A stretch of DNA of 64,000 bases from Hyphomonadaceae bacterium (lineage in GTDB: Bacteria > Pseudomonadota > Alphaproteobacteria > Caulobacterales > Aquidulcibacteraceae), in contig JAEUMT010000042.1 of assembly GCA_016791365.1 (NCBI GenBank), positions 93,620 to 157,619 on the forward strand, given 5' to 3'. Positions within the stretch are counted from its first letter, which is position 1. Every line of letters starts with the position of its first letter. The position numbers were made by a program, and so were the translations under genes. Of the stretch, positions 30,568 to 38,923 are shown one piece after another. A model generated the notes under the pieces. It ran no database searches. It was not told the origin of the DNA and worked only from the letters and a program-made list of their open reading frames with translations.

Positions 30568-31247
30568 AGCGGCGCACCTTCCATGAGCCTGCGCACCAAT
30601 TGGCTTGAGCCCTCCGCCTCACGCATGTCTTCGTTCGGCGCGGCGGTGACGACGTTGAACCAAATCACGTTGCCGGTGCGCAGATCGACGAGCGAAGCGT
30701 ACGCTTGTTGACCGCCCAACGGGATGCCGACGCCAAGAATGGCCATCCCCACCATCGCTGCGACGCGTCCGGCGCTGGCGTAGGAGCCGCGGCCAGTGAT
30801 GAAGAGGGCGTAATCGGCGTTGTACGTGGTGCGGATTTCCTGCGCGCCCTCGCCAAGTGTCCACTCGAAATTGTCTTTCCGCGTCGGCAAGTTCATGCCG
30901 AAATAATTGACCATCAGGATCGACGCCCCGACGACTTCATGGAGCCGGATCACCTGGCCGGTTCGTCCTTCCATGGCGGTAGCGGGATCGAGCGAGCTTT
31001 GCTGGTGGCCCTCGGCCACAACATGGGCCGCCACTGCGCTGGCGACGCCTTCACGGGCGGAGCGCGACCAATCTTCGCGCGGCTCCTGCATGCCGGTTGC
31101 GTTCAGGATCGAAAGCTGCACGTCGGGCGTCATCACGACGATCCGCGAATTTGCCGGCGGCGGTTCGAATTGACCGGTGAAGGTGCGTTGTGACGTGACG
31201 CATGCGCTCAACACAATGAGCGCCGCCAAAGCGAGCCATTTTCTCAT
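30564..31247 (-). CDS. Putative outer-membrane lipoprotein, first gene of the M48 operon
   Basis: A 227-residue protein with a lipoprotein signal ([16 protein letters not shown]; cysteine at about residue 16). The mature part has [19 protein letters not shown] and a hydrophobic glycine-rich stretch ([17 protein letters not shown], near 163-179) that may bind membrane or form a hairpin. No family recognised with certainty. ATG at 31247 is chosen because GGGGGAC lies seven bases upstream and the lipoprotein signal begins there. It overlaps the M48 gene by four bases and is divergent from sucD. Confidence 0.7.
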   Translation of the reverse strand: MRKWLALAALIVLSACVTSQRTFTGQFEPPPANSRIVVMTPDVQLSILNATGMQEPREDWSRSAREGVASAVAAHVVAEGHQQSSLDPATAMEGRTGQVIRLHEVVGASILMVNYFGMNLPTRKDNFEWTLGEGAQEIRTTYNADYALFITGRGSYASAGRVAAMVGMAILGVGIPLGGQQAYASLVDLRTGNVIWFNVVTAAPNEDMREAEGSSQLVRRLMEGAPL

Positions 31248-31397
31248 GGAAGTCCCCCCTGGAGCGCCGGCCCCATGGAGACCGGTTCCCCCGAACCCTA
31301 TCGCCGCGTCATGCAGAGTCCAGTCATGAATTTGCATGTCGTCAGTGGTGAGGTTAGGACGCACCGCAATTCCTGTTCGCGCCTTGGGGGCCGTCTT

Positions 31398-32282
31398 TTG
31401 TCCATTCTCGTCAATGCCTCGACGCGGGTCATCTGCCAGGGCTTCACCGGCAAGAACGGCACGTTCCATTCTGAACAAGCCATCGCCTACGGCACTAAGA
31501 TGACCGGCGGTGTCAGCCCCGGGAAGGGCGGCCAAACGCATCTCGGCTTACCGGTGTTCAACACTGTCGCTGAAGCAAAGGAAAAAGCCGGCGCCGACGC
31601 GACTGTGATCTACGTGCCGCCGCCAGGCGCGGCGGCGGCGATCGAAGAAGCCATCGACGCTGAGATTCCGTACATCGTCTGCATCACCGAGGGCATTCCG
31701 GTGCTCGACATGGTGCGCGTGAAAGCAAAGCTCGAAGGGTCGAAGTCAAAGCTGCTTGGCCCGAATTGCCCCGGCATCCTGACGCCGAACGAATGCAAGA
31801 TCGGCATCATGCCCGGCCAAATTTTCCAGAAGGGCAAAGTCGGAATCGTCTCGCGCTCTGGTACGCTGACCTACGAAGCCGTCTTTCAAACCACCAACGA
31901 AGGTCTCGGCCAAACCACCGCCGTTGGCATCGGCGGCGATCCCGTGAAGGGCACCGAATTCATCGACGTGCTTGAGCTTTTCCTCGGCGATCCCGAAACC
32001 CAAGCCATCATCATGATCGGCGAAATCGGCGGCAGCGCTGAAGAAGACGCCGCGCAATTCCTTGCTGACGAACGCAAAAAGGGCCGCTCGAAACCTGTCG
32101 TGGGGTTCATCGCCGGCGCCACGGCGCCTCCGGGCCGCCGCATGGGCCACGCTGGTGCGATCATTTCGGGCGGCAAAGGCGACGCGCCATCAAAGATCGC
32201 CGCGCTAGAAGCCGCCGGCATCAAGGTCGCGCCCCACCCGGCCGCGCTTGGCCGGACGATGGCGGAACTGCTCAGGGGCTGA
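31398..32282 (+). CDS. sucD: Succinyl-CoA synthetase alpha subunit
   Basis: Alpha subunit of succinyl-CoA synthetase; binds CoA and carries the phosphohistidine intermediate. The 294-residue reading starts at TTG 31398 and gives the family N-terminus [29 protein letters not shown] lies eight bases upstream. An upstream ATG at 31275 adds 41 residues unlike any SucD, so I reject it. The active histidine is in [14 protein letters not shown] near residues 248-261. A TTG start may lower its translation relative to sucC. A toxin-antitoxin pair, not sucA, follows. Confidence 0.96.
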   Translation: MSILVNASTRVICQGFTGKNGTFHSEQAIAYGTKMTGGVSPGKGGQTHLGLPVFNTVAEAKEKAGADATVIYVPPPGAAAAIEEAIDAEIPYIVCITEGIPVLDMVRVKAKLEGSKSKLLGPNCPGILTPNECKIGIMPGQIFQKGKVGIVSRSGTLTYEAVFQTTNEGLGQTTAVGIGGDPVKGTEFIDVLELFLGDPETQAIIMIGEIGGSAEEDAAQFLADERKKGRSKPVVGFIAGATAPPGRRMGHAGAIISGGKGDAPSKIAALEAAGIKVAPHPAALGRTMAELLRG

Positions 32283-32312
32283 TTTTTGGCCTCTGCCGTG
32301 GTAGGCTGAGGC

Positions 32313-32549
32313 ATGTCTAAGCTTGATGCTCTGATTGAACGCGCCCGCGCCTTGCCCAAAGAAGACCAGGACGCGCTCGCCGACGAAATGCAAGATTGGC
32401 TCGATGCGCCGGCGCCTCCGGATGATTTGGGCCCTAATGGTTCAGACGAAGAGTTGGCGGAACGTGTGGCGGCTTGGCGCGCAAATCCGAGAGGAATCAG
32501 CGCCGCCGAACTGCACGAGCGTCTCAAGCGGATGCGCGAAAAGCGGTGA
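32313..32549 (+). CDS. Putative antitoxin of a type II toxin-antitoxin pair
   Basis: A 78-residue, mostly acidic and helical protein (SKLDALIERARALPKEDQD at the start, ISAAELHERLKRMRE at the end), the usual size and composition of antitoxins that pair with ParE/RelE-like toxins. The stop overlaps the toxin start by four bases (GTGA), a typical coupling. No classic ribbon-helix-helix motif is obvious, so DNA binding is not certain. It lies 30 bp after sucD. Confidence 0.72.
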   Translation: MSKLDALIERARALPKEDQDALADEMQDWLDAPAPPDDLGPNGSDEELAERVAAWRANPRGISAAELHERLKRMREKR

Positions 32550-32827
32550 TTATCTATGCGCCCGACGCTGAACGCGATGTCGAGCGCCTGCATCAACGTT
32601 TTGTCACACTAAGCGCAATCGCCGCGACTACCTTCATGGCGCGACTGACCCAGGCCGAGGTTCGAATTGAGGCTCGACCGCGGACCTACAGGTTGCTGAA
32701 CGACCGAGAGACGCGTCGCTACAGCTTTCGCATCAACCGCATCTCATATCTGGTGGACTACCGGATCGAACCCGACCAGATCGTCATCCTTCGTGTCTGG
32801 CACGGTCGTCAGGACAGACCGACTTAA
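32546..32827 (+). CDS. ParE/RelE-superfamily toxin
   Basis: A 93-residue protein starting at GTG 32546 (IIYAPDAERDVERLHQRF). It has the ParE/RelE pattern: a first strand and helix, a middle RTYRLLNDRETRRYSFRINRISYLVDYRI, and the final strand VILRVWHGRQDRP, where the arginine and the WHGRQ segment are the usual family end. ParE members poison gyrase and RelE members cut mRNA on ribosomes; which applies here is not clear. The pair splits sucD from sucA, whose start is 123 bp downstream. Confidence 0.85.
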   Translation: MIIYAPDAERDVERLHQRFVTLSAIAATTFMARLTQAEVRIEARPRTYRLLNDRETRRYSFRINRISYLVDYRIEPDQIVILRVWHGRQDRPT

Positions 32828-32949
32828 GGCAGCCCTGCGCCAAAGCAGCCCTTCAATCCTTAACCGACGCACTTTAGAAGGGGCGCCGTCTGACGGTGCG
32901 CCCTATATTTTCCATGGGTTCTGCCCGGTTTCCGAAAGGTCAGCGTTCC

Positions 32950-35922
32950 ATGGCGGATGACGCCCGCAGCCTCTCCAATACTGCCTTGCTCGAAACGAGC
33001 TTTCTCTACGGCGCCAATGCGACGTTCGTGGAAGAGATGGCCGCTCGTTATGCGCGCGATCCGAACTCGGTCGACGCCTCCTGGCGCAATTTCTTTGACC
33101 AGGTCCGCGACGATCCCGCAGCCGTAAACGCCGCTGTCAAAGGTCCGTCCTGGTATCGCCCGGAAATCGCCCGTCCGCAGACCACCGAAACCACCGCTTT
33201 GCTCGACGGCAATTGGGGCGCTCTCGCCACCAAGCTCGAACGACAAGTCGCCGCGCGCCTGCCGGGCGCCTCGACGCAAGACGTGCAATCGGCAGCGCGT
33301 GACAGCGTGCGCGCGCTGATGATGATCCGCGCCTATCGCACGCGCGGTCACCTCGCAGCCAAACTCGATCCGCTCGGCATCGAAACGCGGCCGCCCGCGC
33401 CGGAACTTGATCCCTCAACGCACGGCTTCGGCCCCAACGATCTTGATCGTCCGATCTTTATCGACGGCGTGCTCGGCATGCAGACAGCCAGCGTCAACGA
33501 GATGCTGGCGATTCTCAAGCGTACCTATTGCGAGACGATTGGCGTTGAGTTCATGCACATCTCCGATCCCGGCGAGAAGTCGTGGATCCAGGAGCGCATC
33601 GAAGGCCCGGATAAGGGTGTCGCGTTCACGCCTGAGGGCAAGCGCTCGATTCTGAAGAAGCTCATCGAAGGCGAGGGTTTCGAGAAGTTCGTGCACAAGC
33701 GCCATCCCGGCACCAAACGCTTCGGCCTCGACGGCGGCGAAGCGATGATCCCGGCGATGGAGCAGATCATCAAGCGCGGCGGCGCGCTCGGCGTCGAAGA
33801 GATCGTGCTCGGTATGGCGCACCGCGGCCGCCTCAACATGCTCGCCGCTGTGATGGGCAAGCCGTACCAGGCGATTTTCCATGAATTCCAGGGCGGTTCA
33901 TCAACGCCGGACGACGTGCTCGGCTCCGGCGACGTGAAGTATCACTTAGGCGCCTCATCGGATCGCGCCTTCGACGGCAACAACGTCCACCTCTCGCTCA
34001 CCGCGAATCCATCGCACCTCGAAATCGTGAACCCTGTTGTTCTCGGCAAAGCCCGCGCCAAGCAAGCCAAGCGCGCGACGTGGACCGAAGAGGGCATTGC
34101 GCTCGCCGAGCTACGCGCTCGCGTCATGCCGCTGCTCATCCACGGCGATGCCGCCTTCGCGGGGCAGGGTGTTGTCGCCGAATGTTTCGCGCTCTCGGGC
34201 CTCCGGGGTTACAAGACCGGCGGCACGATGCACTTCATCATCAACAACCAGATTGGCTTTACGACGGCGCCGCGCTTCTCGCGTTCGTCGCCATATCCGT
34301 CTGACGTTGCCTTGATGGTGCAAGCGCCGATCTTCCACGTGAACGGCGACGATCCGGAAGCTGTGGTGTTCGCGGCAAAGGTCGCGACCGAATACCGCCA
34401 AATCTTCGGCAAGGACGTCGTTATCGACATGTTCTGCTATCGCCGCTTCGGCCACAACGAAGGCGACGATCCGACGATGACGCAGCCGATCATGTATCGC
34501 CGCGTCAAGGACCAACCGACGACCGTGCAGATTTACGGCGACCGCCTCGTCAAGGAAGGCGTCATCAGCCAGGCCGAGTTCGAAGAATGGCAAAACGATT
34601 TCGGCGCTTTCCTCGATAAGGAATTTGACGCCGGCAAGAATTATCGCGCCAATAAAGCTGATTGGCTGGATGGCGATTGGGCTGGTTTCGCGCTGCCGGA
34701 AGATGATGACCGCCGGGGCAAAACCGAATTCCCGCTCGCGAAGCTCCGCGATCTCGGCCGCCGCATCACTGAATTGCCGCGCGATTTCGACATGCACAAA
34801 ACCGTGCAACGCGTCGTCGAAGCGCGCCGCAAGGCCATTGATGAAGGCCAAGGCGTCGACTGGGCGCTCGGCGAACACCTCGCGTTCGCGACCTTGCTCG
34901 ACGAAGGCTTCAACGTCCGCCTCAGCGGCCAAGATTCATGTCGCGGCACCTTCAGCCAGCGTCACTCGCACTTCATCGATCAACAAACCGAAGATCGTTA
35001 CACGCCGCTAAATCACATGCGCGCCGGCCAGGCGCATTACGAAGTTATTGATTCGCTGCTTTCCGAAGAAGCGGTGCTCGGCTTCGAATACGGCCACACG
35101 CTCGCCGATCCTAAGACGCTCACGCTCTGGGAAGCCCAGTTCGGTGACTTCGTGAACGGCGCCCAGGTCGTGATCGACCAGTTCATCTCGTCCGGCGAAC
35201 GCAAATGGCTGCGTATGTCCGGACTCGTGATGCTGCTGCCGCACGGCTATGAAGGGCAGGGGCCGGAACACTCATCCGCCCGCATGGAGCGCTTCCTGCA
35301 GCAATGCGCGGAAGACAACATGCAGGTCGTCAATTGCACGACGCCGGCGAATTACTTCCACGCGCTCCGCCGTCAGCAACATCGCGACTTCCGCAAGCCT
35401 CTGATCGTGTTCACGCCAAAATCGCTGCTTCGTCATAAGAAGGCGGTCTCGGCGCTCGGCGATATGGCTGAAGGCACCTCGTTCCACCGCGTGCTTTGGG
35501 ACGACGCTCAGCTCAACAACGGCAACACGACGATTCAGCTGAAGGGCGACAGCGAAATCCGCCGCGTCATCCTCTGCTCGGGCAAGGTCTATTACGATCT
35601 GCTCGACGAGCGCGAAAAGCGCGGCCTCAACGACATCTACATCCTGCGCGTCGAGCAACTCTATCCGTGGCCGATGAAGTCGCTGATCCACGAGCTTGCG
35701 CGCTTCCCGAACGCCGAACTGGTTTGGTGCCAGGAAGAGCCGAAGAACATGGGCGGCTACACTTTCGCCGAACCATGGATCGAGCTGACGCTCGAAAAGA
35801 CGCACATCAGCGCCAAGCGCGCACGTTACGCGGGCCGCCCCGCGACAGCTTCCACCGCAGCCGGCCAAATGTCGAAGCACTTGAAAGAGCTTGAAGCCTT
35901 CTTGGAGCAAGCATTGGGATGA
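32950..35922 (+). CDS. sucA: 2-oxoglutarate dehydrogenase E1 component
   Basis: Thiamine diphosphate-dependent E1 subunit that decarboxylates 2-oxoglutarate. The 990-residue protein has the N-terminal helical arm (NTALLETSFLYGANATFVEEM), then GMAHRGRLNMLAAVMGKP near 291-308, the TPP-binding stretch HGDAAFAGQGVV near 398-409, HFIINNQIGFTT, and the transketolase C-terminal domain ending near QVSKHLKELE-like residues. ATG at 32950 is chosen as the family start; an in-frame GTG at 32896 is less likely. The GFA-like gene overlaps its stop by four bases. Confidence 0.98.
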   Translation: MADDARSLSNTALLETSFLYGANATFVEEMAARYARDPNSVDASWRNFFDQVRDDPAAVNAAVKGPSWYRPEIARPQTTETTALLDGNWGALATKLERQVAARLPGASTQDVQSAARDSVRALMMIRAYRTRGHLAAKLDPLGIETRPPAPELDPSTHGFGPNDLDRPIFIDGVLGMQTASVNEMLAILKRTYCETIGVEFMHISDPGEKSWIQERIEGPDKGVAFTPEGKRSILKKLIEGEGFEKFVHKRHPGTKRFGLDGGEAMIPAMEQIIKRGGALGVEEIVLGMAHRGRLNMLAAVMGKPYQAIFHEFQGGSSTPDDVLGSGDVKYHLGASSDRAFDGNNVHLSLTANPSHLEIVNPVVLGKARAKQAKRATWTEEGIALAELRARVMPLLIHGDAAFAGQGVVAECFALSGLRGYKTGGTMHFIINNQIGFTTAPRFSRSSPYPSDVALMVQAPIFHVNGDDPEAVVFAAKVATEYRQIFGKDVVIDMFCYRRFGHNEGDDPTMTQPIMYRRVKDQPTTVQIYGDRLVKEGVISQAEFEEWQNDFGAFLDKEFDAGKNYRANKADWLDGDWAGFALPEDDDRRGKTEFPLAKLRDLGRRITELPRDFDMHKTVQRVVEARRKAIDEGQGVDWALGEHLAFATLLDEGFNVRLSGQDSCRGTFSQRHSHFIDQQTEDRYTPLNHMRAGQAHYEVIDSLLSEEAVLGFEYGHTLADPKTLTLWEAQFGDFVNGAQVVIDQFISSGERKWLRMSGLVMLLPHGYEGQGPEHSSARMERFLQQCAEDNMQVVNCTTPANYFHALRRQQHRDFRKPLIVFTPKSLLRHKKAVSALGDMAEGTSFHRVLWDDAQLNNGNTTIQLKGDSEIRRVILCSGKVYYDLLDEREKRGLNDIYILRVEQLYPWPMKSLIHELARFPNAELVWCQEEPKNMGGYTFAEPWIELTLEKTHISAKRARYAGRPATASTAAGQMSKHLKELEAFLEQALG

Positions 35923-36329
35923 GCGCTATGGATGGCTCCTGTCACTGCGGCGCGGTCCGCTTCCAAGTGGAAGAGCCCGAATGGGTGATGGACTGCAATT
36001 GCTCGAAGTGCCGCCTAACCGGCGGTCTCTGGGCGTATTATCCGCAGCGCGAAGTCCGTTTTGTCAGCAGGCCCGACACGTTCACCTACATCTGGGGTGA
36101 TCGCATGTTGGAGTTTCACACCTGCCGCACCTGCGGGTGTTCCACGCACATGACGATTGTCGGCACCGATGACGCAGAGAAAATGGCCGTCAACGCGCGG
36201 CTTCTGCGCGGCATTGATCCCAAACGCACACGGCTTGTTCAGAAAAACAACGGCAATGACATGGTGTTCTGGACGCACACCGAGTCACCCGTCCTGCCCA
36301 GTCACGATGAACCACCTCCAGCGAAGTGA
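35919..36329 (+). CDS. GFA/CENP-V-fold zinc protein
   Basis: A 136-residue protein of the glutathione-dependent formaldehyde-activating (GFA) fold. Zinc ligands appear in the family places: C8-H-C10 (GSCHCGAVRF), C26-N-C28-S-K-C31, and the later CRTCGCS near 67-72. Real GFA activity is doubtful for most family members, so no reaction is claimed. It is coupled to sucA by a four-base overlap and lies six bases before sucB, so it is carried as a passenger inside the sucA-sucB transcript. Confidence 0.88.
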   Translation: MSAMDGSCHCGAVRFQVEEPEWVMDCNCSKCRLTGGLWAYYPQREVRFVSRPDTFTYIWGDRMLEFHTCRTCGCSTHMTIVGTDDAEKMAVNARLLRGIDPKRTRLVQKNNGNDMVFWTHTESPVLPSHDEPPPAK

Positions 36330-36335
36330 ATTGAG

Positions 36336-37541
36336 ATGACCGATATCGTAGTGCCGACCCTCGGCGAAAGCGTCAGCGAAGCCACTGTCGCGAAGTGGAT
36401 GAAGAAGGCCGGCGACACCGTCCGCAAGGACGAGACGCTCGTCGAACTGGAGACGGACAAGGTCTCCGTCGAGGTCTCCGCGCCGGAAGCTGGCGTGTTG
36501 AGCGAAATCGTCGCGCAACAAGGCGCGACCGTAACCATCGGCGCCATTCTTGGCCGCATGGGCGGAGCAGGGGCGCAACCGGCGCCGTCCGCGCCCAAAG
36601 CCGAAGCCCCGAAGCCCGCATCACCGCCGCCAGCGCCGCAACCGGCGGCGGCAACCAAGCAAGCGCCGCCATCGGTTCAGCGCATCGCTGCGGAGAGCAA
36701 CACCGATCTCTCCGGCGTCAGTGGCTCAGGCCGCGACGGCCGCGTGACCAAGGCCGACGCACTCGCCATCATCGAGAACCGTGGCGCGCAGCAACAACAA
36801 GCGCCCGCCGCGCATCCGCCGCTCGCCGCCCGCATTGTCAGCGACCGCGAAGAGCGCGTGCCGATGACGCGCCTGCGCCGCACGGTCGCGCGCCGCCTCA
36901 AGGAAGCGCAAAACACCGCCGCGATGCTGACCACGTTCAATGAGGCTGACATGTCGGCCATCATGGCGGCGCGCAACAAGTACAAGGACAATTTCGAGCG
37001 CAAGCATGGCGTGAAGCTTGGTTTCATGTCCTTCTTCGTGAAGGCGTGCATCGCCGCTTTGAAGGAAATCCCGAACGTCAACGCCGAGATCGATGGCGAC
37101 GATATCATCTACAAGAACTTCTACGACATTGGCATCGCCGTCGGCACCGATCGCGGCCTTGTCGTTCCCGTCGTGCGCGACGCCGATCACAAATCGATGG
37201 CCGAAATCGAAAAGGAAATCGGCGAACTCGGTATCAAGGCCCGCGACGGTCATTTGAAGATCGAAGACCTGCAAGGCGCGACGTTCACGATCAGCAATGG
37301 CGGCGTTTACGGCTCGCTCATGTCGACGCCGATCCTGAACGCACCGCAGTCCGGCATCCTTGGCATGCACAAAATCCAGGAGCGTCCGGTCGTGGTCGAC
37401 AAACAGGTCGTCGTTCGTCCGATGATGTATCTGGCCTTGAGCTATGATCACCGCATCGTCGACGGCAAGGAAGCCGTCACCTTCCTCGTGCGTGTGAAGG
37501 AAGGCCTGGAAGATCCCGAGCGCATGCTGCTCGATCTTTAA
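36336..37541 (+). CDS. sucB: Dihydrolipoyl succinyltransferase (2-oxoglutarate dehydrogenase E2)
   Basis: E2 core of the 2-oxoglutarate dehydrogenase complex. The 401-residue protein has one lipoyl domain with the lipoylated lysine K42 ([11 protein letters not shown]), an alanine/proline-rich linker (about 78-105), a peripheral subunit-binding domain ([21 protein letters not shown] near 110-130) and the catalytic domain with H372 and D376 in SYDHRIVDG. Start ATG at 36336 is six bases after the GFA gene stop. lpdA is about 3 kb downstream, behind five inserted genes. Confidence 0.98.
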   Translation: MTDIVVPTLGESVSEATVAKWMKKAGDTVRKDETLVELETDKVSVEVSAPEAGVLSEIVAQQGATVTIGAILGRMGGAGAQPAPSAPKAEAPKPASPPPAPQPAAATKQAPPSVQRIAAESNTDLSGVSGSGRDGRVTKADALAIIENRGAQQQQAPAAHPPLAARIVSDREERVPMTRLRRTVARRLKEAQNTAAMLTTFNEADMSAIMAARNKYKDNFERKHGVKLGFMSFFVKACIAALKEIPNVNAEIDGDDIIYKNFYDIGIAVGTDRGLVVPVVRDADHKSMAEIEKEIGELGIKARDGHLKIEDLQGATFTISNGGVYGSLMSTPILNAPQSGILGMHKIQERPVVVDKQVVVRPMMYLALSYDHRIVDGKEAVTFLVRVKEGLEDPERMLLDL

Positions 37542-37608
37542 TCCGGCTTATGCGGCGGCGATCAGATGATCGCACGCCGCACGAACGCCAGGGCAGGGGC
37601 GCTCGAAA

Positions 37609-37830
37609 TCACATGATTGTGTGCTGCTCGCGTTGGGCATAGCCAACACGCGACGCCGAGCGCTTGCGGTACGTCGCTTCCAGCGCGCGGTCTTCTTCTT
37701 CCAACTCTGCTTCGCGCAGCACGGTTTCGAAGTTCGCGTCTTCAAGTTTCGCCGCGAGTTGCGCGAAAAATTGTCCCGCGGGGACCAGGCCATTCGCATC
37801 GGCCGCGCCGCGAAGTTTCGTGACTTGCAT
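37609..37830 (-). CDS. Small hypothetical protein
   Basis: A 73-residue protein beginning MQVTKLRGAADANGLVPAGQ, then a helical stretch rich in Glu, Ala and Leu (VLREAELEEEDRALEATYRKR). An AGGAG ribosome site sits about nine bases before the ATG at 37830, which is the main reason to call it. A second overlapping frame on the same strand (37548-37799) is also open; I consider it a shadow. No family recognised. It is convergent with sucB. Confidence 0.5.
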   Translation of the reverse strand: MQVTKLRGAADANGLVPAGQFFAQLAAKLEDANFETVLREAELEEEDRALEATYRKRSASRVGYAQREQHTIM

Positions 37831-37917
37831 AGGGCAATCTCCTGATCGCCCGCCCGCGAATAGAACGGTCGTTAACGCGGCCTTGTTCGCGTTCCGCACG
37901 CGGATCGTTGTGGAAAA

Positions 37918-38262
37918 CTATTTTGTTTCCTTGTGGAGCACTGTCATCGCCACGCCGGCCAGCGCGACCACCAGAAAGCCGATTTCGCCGAAACTCAAGC
38001 GCGCCAACAGCGATGGTGAACCCTGCGCGACGGTGAGCGGCATGAGCAGCAGGCCCGCCGCCACCCCCCATGCGCCTGCCAGCAGGCGCAAGCCGCCTGA
38101 CATTTTCCGCAGCGTTCGAAAGCCGCCGAGAAACAGCAGCGCCGCGACGCCAACATAAACCCAGCTCGCAACACCGGTCGCGAACTGGAAATAGGCGTTC
38201 ACAGCGAACATCGCCGCCATGAGGAGCGCCGCCCAGGCGCTCGCCGGTCCGAACCAAGTCAT
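37918..38262 (-). CDS. Small membrane protein of unknown function
   Basis: A 114-residue protein with four predicted membrane helices (AWAALLMAAMFAVNAYFQF, VYVGVAALLFLGGF, LLAGAWGVAAGLLLMPL, IGFLVVALAGVAMTVLH). A [15 protein letters not shown] site precedes the ATG at 38262. No family recognised. Divergent from the next membrane protein gene across 153 bp that hold a perfect palindrome. Confidence 0.68.
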   Translation of the reverse strand: MTWFGPASAWAALLMAAMFAVNAYFQFATGVASWVYVGVAALLFLGGFRTLRKMSGGLRLLAGAWGVAAGLLLMPLTVAQGSPSLLARLSFGEIGFLVVALAGVAMTVLHKETK

Positions 38263-38314
38263 GCCATTCCCTCCGTTCGCGCAGGCTAGCGCGCCTACTC
38301 TCCTGGCAGAAGAG

Positions 38315-38328
38315 GTTTGAATTCAAAC
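38315..38328. promoter_or_regulatory. Perfect 14-bp palindrome between divergent genes
   Basis: GTTTGAATTCAAAC is a perfect palindrome in the gap between two divergent membrane-protein genes, about 53 bp from one start and 88 bp from the other. It could be an operator for a dimeric regulator. AT-rich palindromes this long are rare in such GC-rich DNA, but a single site is weak evidence. Confidence 0.35.
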
Positions 38329-38415
38329 GTTTTCCCGCAACCCATTGGCGTTCCGCAATGAGCCCGATAGGATCGCGGCGTCGCTCGGGGGAGCGGTGCG
38401 GGAGGGGACGCCCCA

Positions 38416-38907
38416 ATGACATTTATTCTGCGCTGGCCGGCCATTCTGGTGCTGCTGCTTTTGGTCTTCGTGAGCCTTGGCGCGGCCTTCGCAGGCACGG
38501 TGCATCTCGCGCAATTGCCGATTTCACTGCCGATGACTGCCGATCAGGAAGCGACGATCAATTCGCTGACCTGGATCGAAGTCGGCCTTTGGGCAGGCGC
38601 TGGCCTCTTCTTCCTGATCTCCGCAGTGCGTCTCATCCGCCGCACGCAAGGCTTCTGGATGTGGCTGCTCGGATTTGCGCTTTACGGCGCACGCTGGGCT
38701 GTTGCGCAACAGAACGAAGGCGGCGGGCTCGTCGCAAATGTGCAAGCGATTGATGTCAACGCCTACACTGCGCCTGCTGAACTCGCCGCCAATGCTGGCG
38801 GTACCGAAGCACAAGTCGGCATCCTCGGCATCGTGCTCATTGTCGGCCTGCTGATCTTCGTCGTTGACGCCGCTGATCGCGCGTACTGGGACAAGCAAGG
38901 CGCCTAA
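38416..38907 (+). CDS. Membrane protein of unknown function
   Basis: A 163-residue protein with four predicted membrane helices: residues about 8-28 (ILVLLLLVFVSLGAAFAG), 53-70 (VGLWAGAGLFFLISAV), 79-92, and 134-152 (VGILGIVLIVGLLIFVVDAA). A soluble loop of about 40 residues lies between helices three and four. GGGAGGGGA precedes the ATG. No family recognised. Sixteen bases downstream begins the Lnt-like gene, so they are probably cotranscribed and may act together in the membrane. Confidence 0.7.
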   Translation: MTFILRWPAILVLLLLVFVSLGAAFAGTVHLAQLPISLPMTADQEATINSLTWIEVGLWAGAGLFFLISAVRLIRRTQGFWMWLLGFALYGARWAVAQQNEGGGLVANVQAIDVNAYTAPAELAANAGGTEAQVGILGIVLIVGLLIFVVDAADRAYWDKQGA

Positions 38908-38923
38908 CGCGCGGAGGGCGAGG

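Noticed and set aside
37548..37799. Overlapping small frame next to the 37609-37830 gene
   Set aside because: Lacks a ribosome site and is basic low-complexity; the other frame has AGGAG before its ATG.
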